From: Streptomyces sp. ISL-94
GTDB taxonomy: Bacteria > Actinomycetota > Actinomycetes > Streptomycetales > Streptomycetaceae
Assembly (NCBI RefSeq): GCF_018614075.1
Contig: NZ_JAGGOZ010000009.1
Span: 33,028 to 97,027 of the forward strand
Reading direction: 5' to 3'
Length of the DNA: 64,000 nt
The notes under the pieces are model-generated. The model did no database searches. It was given only the letters and a program-made list of their open reading frames with translations, and was not told where the DNA came from. Every line of letters starts with the position of its first letter. Within the stretch, counting starts at the first letter, position 1. A program made the position numbers and the translations under genes. Below, piece after piece: positions 44,135-52,094 of this stretch.

Positions 44135-44168
44135 AGGGCCCCGGAGACGCCATTGGCTCCGGGGCCCT
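44135..44168. terminator. Terminator between the peptidase and the importer operon
   Basis: AGGGCCCCGGA pairs with TCCGGGGCCCT around a 12-base loop, between two convergent units. Confidence 0.85.
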
Positions 44169-44213
44169 CCGTCTTCCCGTAAGAAGCCCCGTCAGTCACC
44201 CGGGCCCCTCTGC

Positions 44214-45191
44214 TTACACCAAATGACATGCCACCTCGCGTGAGGCGGCGAGCTGCAGCAACGGCCGCTCGGTGCGGCAGATGTCCTGCGCCTTGGGGCA
44301 GCGCGGGTGGAAGCTGCAGCCCGGGGGTGGAGCGGCCGGGCTCGGCGGGTCGCCGAGCAGCACGATCCGCTCCCGCCGCCGCTCCGCCGCCGGGTCGGGC
44401 AGCGGTACGGCGGACAACAGCGCCCGGGTGTATGGGTGCTGGGGGTTCTCGTAGAGGGACTTCTTGTCCCCGATCTCGACGATCCGGCCGAGGTACATGA
44501 CGGCGACCCGGTCGCTGACCCGTTTGACCACGGACAGGTCGTGCGCGATGAACACGTAGGCGAGGCCCAGTTCGGCGCGCAGCCGTTCCATGAGGTTGAC
44601 GATCTGGGCCTGGACGGAGACGTCGAGGGCGGACACGGGCTCGTCGGCGATGATCAGCCGGGGGCTGGTGGACAGCGAGCGGGCGATGCCGATGCGCTGG
44701 GCCTGGCCGCCGGAGAACTCGTGCGGGTAGCGGTCGATGTGCTCGGGGATCAGGCCGACCAGCTCCATCAGCTCGGCGGCGCGGCGGCGGGCGTCAGCGG
44801 CGCTCCAGCCCTGGACCAGCAGCGGGTCGGCGATGATCCGCGCCACGGTCTGGCGGGGGTTGAGGGAGGAGTGGGGGTCCTGGAAGACCATCTGGATGTT
44901 CTTGCGCAGCGGCCGCATGGCTCTCTGGGAGAGCCGGCCGATCTCCGTTCCCTCGAAGGCCACCCGGCCCGAGGTGGGCTCCAGGAGCCGCACGATCATC
45001 CGGCCGGTGGTGGACTTCCCGCAGCCCGACTCCCCGACCAGGCCGAGGGTCTGCCCGGCGGCCAGGTCGAAGGAGACCCCGTCCACGGCGCGCACGGGCG
45101 CCCCCCGGCGCCCGGTCGCGGACCGCTTCCCGGGGAAGGCCATGGTGAGGTCCCGTACGGACAGCAGCGGCTCGGAACTCGTCGTCTTCAT
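44214..45191 (-). CDS. Peptide ABC transporter ATP-binding protein (DppF/OppF-type)
   Basis: 325-residue ATPase. Walker A is GESGCGKST, the signature is FSGGQAQR, Walker B is LIIADEPVSALD, and the H-loop is FIAHD. The C-terminal extension PGCSFHPRCPKAQDICRTE with its cysteines is typical of oligopeptide transporters and can bind an Fe-S cluster. It is the last gene of the five-gene peptide importer. Its start overlaps the stop of the partner ATPase gene by 4 bases (ATGA). A short TAA stop is followed directly by the convergent terminator. Confidence 0.92.
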   Translation of the reverse strand: MKTTSSEPLLSVRDLTMAFPGKRSATGRRGAPVRAVDGVSFDLAAGQTLGLVGESGCGKSTTGRMIVRLLEPTSGRVAFEGTEIGRLSQRAMRPLRKNIQMVFQDPHSSLNPRQTVARIIADPLLVQGWSAADARRRAAELMELVGLIPEHIDRYPHEFSGGQAQRIGIARSLSTSPRLIIADEPVSALDVSVQAQIVNLMERLRAELGLAYVFIAHDLSVVKRVSDRVAVMYLGRIVEIGDKKSLYENPQHPYTRALLSAVPLPDPAAERRRERIVLLGDPPSPAAPPPGCSFHPRCPKAQDICRTERPLLQLAASREVACHLV

Positions 45192-46195
45192 CGGGCCGCC
45201 TCCTCGGCGGTGCGGGCGCCGGCGAAGTGGCAGGCCACCATGCGCTGCGGTCCGTCGCCGTCCCGATCGTCCCCGTACGCCAGCAGCTCGGGCCGTACGT
45301 CGTCACAGGGCTCGGCCGCGCGCGGACAGCGCGGGGCGAAGGCGCAGCCCGGGGCGGGCGCGAGCAGGGAGGGCGGGGAGCCGGGGATGGAGGTCAGCGG
45401 GGCGTCGTCGGTGGTGTCGAGGCGGGGCAGCGAGTCGAGCAGCCCGCGGGTGTAGGGGTGGGCGGGATCGGCGAACAGGGCGTCGACCGGGGCCTGTTCG
45501 GCGGCCCGGCCGCCGTACATGACCAGCACCTCGTGGGCGACGCGGGCGACCACGCCCAGGTCATGGGTGATCAAGACGACGCCGAGGCCGCGCTCCTGCT
45601 GGAGCCGGGCGATCAGCTCCAGGATCTGGGCCTGCACGGTGACGTCGAGCGCGGTGGTGGGCTCGTCGGCGATCAGCAGTTCGGGTTCACAGGCCAGGGC
45701 CATGGCGATCATGGCGCGCTGGCGCATGCCGCCGGAGAACTGGTGCGGGTACTCCCCCGCCCGGCGGGCCGGTTCCGGGATGCCGACCTCGCCGAGCATG
45801 TCGACCGCCCGTTTGCGTGCGGCGGACCGCCCGGCCTTGAAGTGCACCCGGTAGTGCTCGGCGATCTGCTCGCCGATCGTGTAGTAGGGGTGCAGGCTGG
45901 AGAGCGGGTCCTGGAAGATCATGGCCATCTTGCGGCCGCGCACCTTGGCGAGTTCCCGCTCGGGCAGGCCCGTCAGCTCCCGGCCGTCCAGGGCCACCGA
46001 GCCGCCTGTCTCGGCGCCGCGGTGCAGGCCCATGACGGCGAGCGAGGTGACCGACTTCCCCGAGCCGGACTCCCCGACGATGCCCAGGGTGCGGCCGGCC
46101 TCGACGGTGAAGCCGAGCGAGTCGACGGCCCGTACGGTGCCGCGCGGGGTGGTGAAGGTGACGCGCAGATCGCGCACTTCGAGCAGGGCGGCCAT
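45188..46195 (-). CDS. Peptide ABC transporter ATP-binding protein (DppD/OppD-type)
   Basis: 335-residue ATPase partner. Walker A is GESGSGKSV, the signature is FSGGMRQR and Walker B is LLIADEPTTALD. The Cys-rich tail is PGCAFAPRCPRAAEPCDD. The ATG at 46195 gives MAALLEVRDLRVTF. The frame remains open far upstream only because the permease gene there is read in another frame. The start overlaps the stop of the upstream permease gene by one base, so translation is coupled. Confidence 0.92.
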   Translation of the reverse strand: MAALLEVRDLRVTFTTPRGTVRAVDSLGFTVEAGRTLGIVGESGSGKSVTSLAVMGLHRGAETGGSVALDGRELTGLPERELAKVRGRKMAMIFQDPLSSLHPYYTIGEQIAEHYRVHFKAGRSAARKRAVDMLGEVGIPEPARRAGEYPHQFSGGMRQRAMIAMALACEPELLIADEPTTALDVTVQAQILELIARLQQERGLGVVLITHDLGVVARVAHEVLVMYGGRAAEQAPVDALFADPAHPYTRGLLDSLPRLDTTDDAPLTSIPGSPPSLLAPAPGCAFAPRCPRAAEPCDDVRPELLAYGDDRDGDGPQRMVACHFAGARTAEEAAR

Positions 46196-47181
46196 CAGTA
46201 CCTCACTCTCGGGTCGATGACGGCGTACAGGAGGTCGACGACGAGGTTGGCGACGACGATGAAGAAGGCGGCGAGCACGGTGACCCCCAGGACCACGGGC
46301 TGGTCGGAGCTGACCAGGGCCCCGTAGAACAGCCGCCCGATGCCGGGGAGTCCGAAGATGGACTCGGTGATGACGGCTCCGGCGAGGAGCCCGCCGAGGT
46401 CCATGCCGAAGATGGTCAGGATCGGGGTCATCCCGGAGCACAGCCCGTGCTTGACGACGACGGTGCGCTCGGGCATGCCCTTGGCGCGGGCGGTGCGGAT
46501 GTAGGGCTCGGCCATCGCCTCGATCACCGAGCCCCGGCTCTGCCGCGCGTACATGGCGGCGTAGAGCAGCGCGAGCGCGGTCCAGGGCAGCAGCAGGTTC
46601 GAGGCCCAGGCGAGCGGGTTGTCGGTGAAGGCCTGGTAGGCGGGGTAGGGCAGCAGCCCGGCGACGCGGATGACCCCGTAGATGAGCATCACGGAGGTGA
46701 AGTAGACCGGCAGCGAGGCGGCCGCGACCGCGCCGACCATCAGGGCCTTGTCGGTGGCGGTGTCCTTGCGCAGGGCGGCGGTGACCCCGGCGCCGAGGCC
46801 GAGGACCAGCCACAGGGCGGCGGCGCCGACGGCGAGGGAGGCGGAGACCGGGAGCCGGTCCATCAGCAGGTCCCACACGGGCAGGGAGTTCTCGTACGAG
46901 TAGCCCAGACAGGGGAAGTCGCACTGGACGGCGTACTGGCCGGTGCCCAGCGTGCGGCCGGTGAAGATCCCGGTGAGGAAGTCGGCGAACTGCCGCCACA
47001 GGGGCTGGTCGAGGCCGAGGTACGCCCGTACGTCGGCCAGTCGCTCGGCGCTGCAGCTCTTGCCGCAGGCGGCCGCGGCCGGGTCGGAGGGCAGGACGTA
47101 GAAGATGAGGAAGGTGACGGCGGCGATGGCGAGGAGCACGCCGGCGAGGGCGAGCAGGCGGCGGGCGAGGTAGAGGATCAC
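46195..47181 (-). CDS. Peptide ABC transporter permease (DppB/OppB-type)
   Basis: 328-residue inner-membrane permease with six hydrophobic helices. The N-terminus ILYLARRLLALAGVLLAIAA and the EAA loop region SVIEAMAEPYIRTARAKGMP are characteristic. A large external loop after helix 1 (about 40-95) contains four Cys, unusual for the family, including AACGKSCSA and QCDFPCLG. They may form two disulfides. The GTG start at 47181 overlaps the upstream permease stop by 4 bases. Confidence 0.9.
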   Translation of the reverse strand: MILYLARRLLALAGVLLAIAAVTFLIFYVLPSDPAAAACGKSCSAERLADVRAYLGLDQPLWRQFADFLTGIFTGRTLGTGQYAVQCDFPCLGYSYENSLPVWDLLMDRLPVSASLAVGAAALWLVLGLGAGVTAALRKDTATDKALMVGAVAAASLPVYFTSVMLIYGVIRVAGLLPYPAYQAFTDNPLAWASNLLLPWTALALLYAAMYARQSRGSVIEAMAEPYIRTARAKGMPERTVVVKHGLCSGMTPILTIFGMDLGGLLAGAVITESIFGLPGIGRLFYGALVSSDQPVVLGVTVLAAFFIVVANLVVDLLYAVIDPRVRY

Positions 47182-48281
47182 GTACGGCCGCCCCTCGGGT
47201 CGAGGATGTCGCGCAGGGCGTCGCCGAGCAGGGTGAAGGCGAGCACGGCGAGGAAGAGGAAGACGCTCGGGATGACGAAGTACATGGGGTCGGTCTCGTA
47301 GAAGGCGACGGATTCGGCGATCATCTGGCCCCAGGACGGGGTGGGCGGGCGGACGCCGACGCCGAGGTAGCTCAGGGCCGCCTCCGTGCTGATCATTCCC
47401 GGGATGAGCAGGGTGGTGTAGGCGATGACCGGGCCGGAGACGCCCGGGAGGATGTCGCGGGTCAGGATCCGCCAGGAGCTCGATCCGCCGACGCGGGCGG
47501 CGTCCACGTACTCGCGGTGTTTGAGGGAGAGGGTCTGGCCGCGGACGACGCGGGCGACGCCGGGCCAGCCGAAGAGCCCGATGACGGCGGTCATGAGGAC
47601 GATGCGGTTGACGTCCTTGGCCACGGACAGCATCGCGATCATGAAGATGAGGGAGGGGAAGGACATGGTCAGGTCCATCAGCCGGGACAAGGCCGCGTCG
47701 GTGCGGCCGCCGAAGTAGCCGGCGGCGATTCCGGCGGCCGTGCCGGCGAGGACCACGATGGCGGTCGCGGCGAAGGCGATGAGCAGGGAGACCTGGGCGC
47801 CGTGGACCACGCGGGCGAACAGGTCGCGGCCGGTGACGGGTTCGACGCCGAGCCAGTGCTCGGGGCTGATCCCGCCGAGGGAGCCGAGGGGCTGGCCCCC
47901 CAGGTAGGGGTCGATGGCGGTCTTGTCGAACTCCTCGGGGGACCAGCCGCCGAGCGCGCCCAGCCAGGGGGCGGTGGCGGCCATGAGGACGAAGAGGAGG
48001 ACGAGGCAGAGGCTGACGCGGACGGCGGGGCGGCTGCGGAGCTCCCGCCGGGCGAGCTGCCAGGGGCTGCTGCCGGGCGCTGCCGCGGGCCGGACGGTGG
48101 CGGCATCGGGGGCTGAAGCGGTGCCGGGGGCCGAGGCGGCACCGGAGGCCGAGGCGGCACCAGAGGCCGAGGCGGCGCCGGGGGCCCGTGCGGCACCAGG
48201 GGCCGGGGTGCCGTCAGGGGCCGGGGTGCCGTCAGGGCCGGGGGCTGCCCGGTCGTCCGGGACCGGTGCGGTGGTGGTCAT
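47178..48281 (-). CDS. Peptide ABC transporter permease (DppC/OppC-type) with repetitive N-terminus
   Basis: 367 residues. Residues from about 70 on are a normal DppC permease (WQLARRELRSRPAVRVSLCL, the EAA loop EYVDAARVGGSSSWRILTRD). The first about 65 residues are a cytoplasmic extension built of six-residue repeats such as PDGTPA, PGAASA and SGAASA, encoded by an 18-base tandem repeat. The family normally has only a 10-40-residue leader. The permease order A-C-B-D-F is unusual but complete. The ATG is 21 bases after the binding-protein stop. Confidence 0.9.
   Translation of the reverse strand: MTTTAPVPDDRAAPGPDGTPAPDGTPAPGAARAPGAASASGAASASGAASAPGTASAPDAATVRPAAAPGSSPWQLARRELRSRPAVRVSLCLVLLFVLMAATAPWLGALGGWSPEEFDKTAIDPYLGGQPLGSLGGISPEHWLGVEPVTGRDLFARVVHGAQVSLLIAFAATAIVVLAGTAAGIAAGYFGGRTDAALSRLMDLTMSFPSLIFMIAMLSVAKDVNRIVLMTAVIGLFGWPGVARVVRGQTLSLKHREYVDAARVGGSSSWRILTRDILPGVSGPVIAYTTLLIPGMISTEAALSYLGVGVRPPTPSWGQMIAESVAFYETDPMYFVIPSVFLFLAVLAFTLLGDALRDILDPRGGRT
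48112..48237. repeat. 18-base tandem repeat, seven units, inside the DppC-type gene
   Basis: Seven adjacent units of 18 bases (48112, 48130, 48148, 48166, 48184, 48202 and 48220) vary around GCCGAGGCGGCACCGGAG. The last two are identical. The length is a multiple of three, so copy-number changes keep the frame. Confidence 0.8.
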
Positions 48282-48302
48282 GGGTCGGGGGCTCCGGATT
48301 CC

Positions 48303-50045
48303 TCAGCCCTGGCTCTTCGAGGGGTCCTTGAGGCCGACGGTGGCGTAGTCGATGGTGCCGGTCCACACGGGGTGGCCGTAGGCGCCCGCGATGTTGGGGC
48401 CGACGAGCAGCGGCTTGCGCTCCAGCAGGACCGGGACGGCCGGGGACTTCTTCATGATCTCCGCGTCCAGGTCGATCCAGGCCTGGTTGGCCTGCGTGGC
48501 GTCGGCCATGGCGTTGATCTCGTCGATCCGCTTCATGGTCGCGTCGTCGCGGAACTGGCTGTTGTTGCCCTGGTTGCCCTTCTCCTTGATGGTGCGTCCG
48601 TCGAAGACGAAGGGGATGAAGGTGGACCCGGAGGGGTAGTCGGGGCACCAGCCGCTGAGCGTCATGTCGGGGGTGGTGGAGAGGTCGCCGATGACGTCGT
48701 AGTAGGCGCCGGGGTCGATGGTGTCGACGACGACTTCGATGCCGGCGCGGGACAGGCCCTGCTGGAGGGCCTCGGCCTTGGCCTTGTCACCGGTGGAGAC
48801 GGCGAGGGAGACCTTGAGGGTCTCCTTGCCCGCGGCCTTGAGCAGTTCCTTGGCCTTGGCAGGGTCGCCGGCCGGGGCGATCTTGAGGGTGTCGGCCTGC
48901 TTGCCGCCGGAGAGCGCCGGGGGCAGGTAGGCGGTGGCGACCTCGTTGAGGGCCGGGCCGCCGCCCGCGGTGATCACGGATTCCTTGTCGACGGCGTACT
49001 GCATGGCCTCGCGGACCTTGGGATCGTTGAAGGGCGCCCGGGAGTTGTTCAGGTAGAGCATCTCGGTGCAGCCCTGGGACTCTGCCAGCAGGCGCGTCTT
49101 GACCTCCGGCTTGGGCAGGACCTTCGGCGCGCTCTCGGGCCGCATGTCCATGTACTGGACGGCGGAGGCGTCGGCGCCCTCGCCGGCGATGATCCGGTCG
49201 TCGATCTGGCCGCCCTTGAGGCCCATGACGACCGTGAACTTGTCCGGGTAGGCCTTGCGGACGGTGTCGGTCTGGGCGTCCCAGTGCTCGTTGCGGACCA
49301 GGACCAGCTTCTTGTCGCGGTCGTACGACTCGATCTTGTACGGGCCGGAGGAGAAGGGGCGGGCGTCGTACTGGGTGCCCTTCTCCTGGGCCTGGGGCAC
49401 GGGGGCGAAGGTGGGAAGGGTCGCGGTCGCGGAGAACTCGGCGACGGGCCGCTTGAGTTCGAAGACGATCGTGCGGTCGTCGGGGGTCTTGACCGAGTCG
49501 AGGTGCTGTCCCTGGAGCGGGCCCTTGTAGCCCTCGGCGCCGGCCAGGTACTGGGCCGCGTAGTCGGGGCCGCCGGTGAGGTCGGGGGCGAAGGAGCGCT
49601 CGACGTTGTACTTGATGTCCTGGGCCTTGATGGGCGAGCCGTCCTCGTACTTCACCCCCTCCTTGAGGGTGAAGGTCCAGGTGCGGCCGCCGTTGGAGGG
49701 GGTGCCGAGGTCGGTGGCGAGGTCGGGGACCAGCTCGCTGCCGCCCTTGCCGGGCTCGGCCTTGAAGGTGACGAGCGTGCGGTAGAGCAGCCGGGTCCCG
49801 AAGTCCATGGCCGGCATCACCCAGTTGCGGGCGGGGTCGAGGTGGGCGAAGTCCTGGTTCGACAGGACGGTGAGGGTGCCGCCCTTGACCGGGGTGCCGC
49901 CGAGGACCTTGCCGTCATTGGCCGCGGCCGGGTTGGAGGCGCCCGCGCCGGCGGAGCCCTTCTTGGGGTCGGAGCAGCCCGAGGCGCCGAGTGCGAGTGC
50001 CGCCACCAAGGTGGTGGCGAGGGCGAGTTGGGTGCGCTTGGTCAT
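48303..50045 (-). CDS. Peptide-binding lipoprotein (DppA/OppA-type)
   Basis: 580-residue extracytoplasmic receptor. The leader has MTKRTQLALATTLVAALALG and the lipobox ASGC near residue 24. The body is a class C (SBP_bac_5) protein, with the opening NQDFAHLDPARNWVMPAMDF, LKEGVKYEDGSPIKAQDIKY and SGPYKIESYDRDKKLVLVRN blocks. GGAGTGACCC precedes the ATG. It opens the importer operon and has a strong minus-strand promoter with an operator motif about 45-70 bases upstream. In this setting the likely cargo is Pro- or Hyp-containing oligopeptides. Confidence 0.92.
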   Translation of the reverse strand: MTKRTQLALATTLVAALALGASGCSDPKKGSAGAGASNPAAANDGKVLGGTPVKGGTLTVLSNQDFAHLDPARNWVMPAMDFGTRLLYRTLVTFKAEPGKGGSELVPDLATDLGTPSNGGRTWTFTLKEGVKYEDGSPIKAQDIKYNVERSFAPDLTGGPDYAAQYLAGAEGYKGPLQGQHLDSVKTPDDRTIVFELKRPVAEFSATATLPTFAPVPQAQEKGTQYDARPFSSGPYKIESYDRDKKLVLVRNEHWDAQTDTVRKAYPDKFTVVMGLKGGQIDDRIIAGEGADASAVQYMDMRPESAPKVLPKPEVKTRLLAESQGCTEMLYLNNSRAPFNDPKVREAMQYAVDKESVITAGGGPALNEVATAYLPPALSGGKQADTLKIAPAGDPAKAKELLKAAGKETLKVSLAVSTGDKAKAEALQQGLSRAGIEVVVDTIDPGAYYDVIGDLSTTPDMTLSGWCPDYPSGSTFIPFVFDGRTIKEKGNQGNNSQFRDDATMKRIDEINAMADATQANQAWIDLDAEIMKKSPAVPVLLERKPLLVGPNIAGAYGHPVWTGTIDYATVGLKDPSKSQG

Positions 50046-50085
50046 GGGTCACTCCAGTGAAGGGCCGCGCTCTAGGGTGTGACCG

Positions 50086-50117
50086 GTAACATAGTAATGT
50101 GAAATTGTACTGACAAG
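50086..50117 (-). promoter_or_regulatory. Promoter and operator motif, site 2 (before the peptide-binding gene)
   Basis: On the minus strand TTGTCA (50116-50111) and TATGTT (50093-50088) form a -35/-10 pair with a 17-base spacer. TGTGAAATTGTAC (50098-50110, plus strand) fills the spacer. A 32-base stretch here recurs at 61822-61853 with a single difference. Confidence 0.7.
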
Positions 50118-50188
50118 GGGTTTGCGCCGCCGTTATCCAGCCGTGTCCAAGTCCCGCCCGTTCAAAGGCGGTTGGGCCTGCCCAAAGC

Positions 50189-50233
50189 GGACCGCCCGCC
50201 ACCCGGCCGGATTGGCAGGGTGGCGGGCGGTCC
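50189..50233 (-). terminator. Terminator after the D,D-carboxypeptidase gene
   Basis: A perfect 16-base stem (GGACCGCCCGCCACCC with its complement) and a 13-base loop, starting 7 bases after the stop. Confidence 0.9.
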
Positions 50234-50239
50234 TCACCG

Positions 50240-51178
50240 TCAGTCCAGGATGTCCGGGATCGGGTCGGTGTTGCTGCGCTGGACGGCCGCCTTGGAGCCG
50301 GCGGCCGAGCCGAGGGCCCAGTCGGAGAGCGCCATCGAGTCGGCGTAGCGCTCCTCGTCGTTCAGCAGGACGCCGATGACGGTCTTGCCGTTGCGGTTCA
50401 CGGCGAAGACGAGGCACTTGCCGGCCGCGGTTCCGGTGCCGGTCTTGACGCCGATCGCGCCGGGGTACTCGTAGCCGGTGGGGCGGGGCTGGAGGAGCAG
50501 GTTGCTGTTCTTCCAGGCGGCGTCGGTGGAGGTGCCGCCGGTGCTGTACGAGGTGGCCTTCACGACGGCTTGGAAGGTGACGCCCGTCATCGCGTACTTG
50601 GTGAGCTTCGCGAGGTCGCGCGGGGTCGTGAGGTTGTTGCCGGTCGGCGAGATGCCGTCGAAGGAGTCGTAGACGGTGTTGGTCATGCCCAGGGCCTTCG
50701 CCTTGGCGTTCATCTTGGCGATGAAGTCGGCCGTACGGGCCCCGGTGGTCGTGCCCGAGCCGAAGGTGTCGGCGAGCGCGTAGGCGGCGTCGCCGCCCGA
50801 CGGCAGCATCAGCCCGTACAGCAGCTGGCGGACCGTCGGTGTGGCGCCCGCCACCAGGTGGGCCGAGCTCGCGCCCTCACGGACGACGTAGTCCAGGTAC
50901 TCCTGCCGGATGGGGACCGTCCTGGTGAGGTCGATCCCGGGCGAGGTGGTCACCACGATCATGGTCATGATCTTGGTAGTGCTCGCCATCTGGCGCTTGG
51001 TGTCGGCCTCCTTGGAGAAGAGCTCGGTCCCGGTGGCGCTGTCCAGCAGGAACGCGCCGGCGGCGGTGACGGGCGGCGCGGCGGCGGCCTGGGCCGGCAC
51101 GGACACCGCGAGCAGGGCTCCGGTGGCGACGGTGACGGCGAGTGCGGCGCGTCCGCGGCGCATCAGCTTCGATATCAA
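50240..51178 (-). CDS. D-alanyl-D-alanine carboxypeptidase (S11, low-molecular-mass PBP)
   Basis: 312 residues with a signal peptide of about 33 residues ending SVPAQAAAA. The penicillin-binding motifs are Ser66-x-x-Lys69 (STTK), Ser127-Gly-Gly129 in LPSGGDAAYAL, and KTGTG. The usual second motif is SxN; here Asn is Gly. In the Streptomyces K15 transpeptidase the same position is Cys, so this protein may favour transpeptidation or have weak activity. Relatives trim D-Ala from peptidoglycan stems outside the membrane. The start is a TTG at 51178 with GGGGA 6 bases upstream; a later ATG (51163) lacks a site. It has no operator motif and seems a bystander in the collagen region. Confidence 0.85.
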   Translation of the reverse strand: MISKLMRRGRAALAVTVATGALLAVSVPAQAAAAPPVTAAGAFLLDSATGTELFSKEADTKRQMASTTKIMTMIVVTTSPGIDLTRTVPIRQEYLDYVVREGASSAHLVAGATPTVRQLLYGLMLPSGGDAAYALADTFGSGTTTGARTADFIAKMNAKAKALGMTNTVYDSFDGISPTGNNLTTPRDLAKLTKYAMTGVTFQAVVKATSYSTGGTSTDAAWKNSNLLLQPRPTGYEYPGAIGVKTGTGTAAGKCLVFAVNRNGKTVIGVLLNDEERYADSMALSDWALGSAAGSKAAVQRSNTDPIPDILD

Positions 51179-51208
51179 GTTCGGTCCCCGTGTTGGCAGG
51201 AGAAAGAT

Positions 51209-51244
51209 GGAGGGGCGCGGGCACCGAGGTGCCCACGCCCCTCC
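51209..51244 (-). terminator. Terminator after the GntR gene
   Basis: A 17-base stem with one mismatch (GGAGGGGCGCGGGCACC against GGTGCCCACGCCCCTCC) and a very short loop, 80 bases after the GntR stop. Confidence 0.75.
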
Positions 51245-51323
51245 GGAAGCTTACGCAGAACCCTCCCGCCCGCCGAGACCCCCTGTCACCACCGCCTGCT
51301 TGAACGGCCGTTCGGCGCCGGCA

Positions 51324-52034
51324 TCACAGCCCCGAGCCGAGGCCGCCCGGGGTGCGGCCGACGGGCTCGTCGCGGCCCTGCGCCCAGAGGGAGCGGACAT
51401 GGCCGAGGTGGCGCACCATGCAGGCCTCGGCCGCCTCGGCGTCTCCGGTGAGCATCAGGTCGAGCAGCTCGATGTGCTCCTCGGCGGAGGAGACCAGCTT
51501 GCCGGCCTCGTCCAGTCCGGTGAGCCCGTACAGCCGGGAGCGCTTGCGCAGGTCGCCGACCGTCTCCACGAGGCGGTCGTTGCCCGCCAGTCCGAGCAGC
51601 GTGAGGTGGAAGCGGCGGTCCGCCTCCAGGTAGCCGATCAGATTGTGCTCGCGGGCGCTGGTGACGATCTCCTGCGCGATCGGGCGCAGCGCCTCCAGCT
51701 GCTCGGCCGTGGCGATCTTGGTGATCCGCCCGACGGTCGGCACCTCGATCATCGTGCGCAGCTCGGTGTACTGGTCGAGATCGCGCTCGCTGACCTCGGT
51801 GATCCGGAAGCCCTTGTTGCGGACGGGCTCGACGAGGCCTTCGCGGGCCAGGTCGAGCATCGCCTCGCGCACCGGCGTGGCCGAGACCCCGAGCTCCGCC
51901 GCGAGGCCCGGCGCCGAATAGACGCTCCCGGGGCGCAGCTCACCCGCTATCAGGGCTGCTCGGAGGGCGTGGCCGACCTGGTCGCGGAGCCGTTCCTGGG
52001 CCTTGATGAGACTGTGCTGCTTCAGGTCACCCAT
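51324..52034 (-). CDS. GntR/FCD-family transcriptional regulator, probable master regulator of the collagen/hydroxyproline genes
   Basis: 236 residues. The N-terminal winged helix is LRAALIAGELRPGSVYSAPG, LAAELGVSATPVREAMLDLA and FRITEVSERD. The FCD ligand domain (about 85-225) has YLEADRRFHLTLLGLAGN and EEHIELLDLMLTGDAEAAEA, with an Asp and three His suited to a metal and a small carboxylate effector. The ATG at 52034 has GGAGG 7 bases upstream, while the longer frame runs into the OCD-family gene. One operator motif lies 48 bases upstream, so it is probably autoregulated. The effector may be hydroxyproline or a breakdown product (inference). Confidence 0.85.
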   Translation of the reverse strand: MGDLKQHSLIKAQERLRDQVGHALRAALIAGELRPGSVYSAPGLAAELGVSATPVREAMLDLAREGLVEPVRNKGFRITEVSERDLDQYTELRTMIEVPTVGRITKIATAEQLEALRPIAQEIVTSAREHNLIGYLEADRRFHLTLLGLAGNDRLVETVGDLRKRSRLYGLTGLDEAGKLVSSAEEHIELLDLMLTGDAEAAEACMVRHLGHVRSLWAQGRDEPVGRTPGGLGSGL

Positions 52035-52081
52035 TGCTTTTCCTCCGAGACCCCTTACCCACCAGTGGGCGGAGGAACAGC

Positions 52082-52094
52082 GTACAATGTCACG
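52082..52094 (-). promoter_or_regulatory. Operator motif, site 3 (before the GntR gene)
   Basis: The minus-strand sequence CGTGACATTGTAC differs from the consensus TGTGACATTNNAC in one base. It overlaps the last bases of the OCD-family gene and lies 48 bases before the GntR start. Confidence 0.55.
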
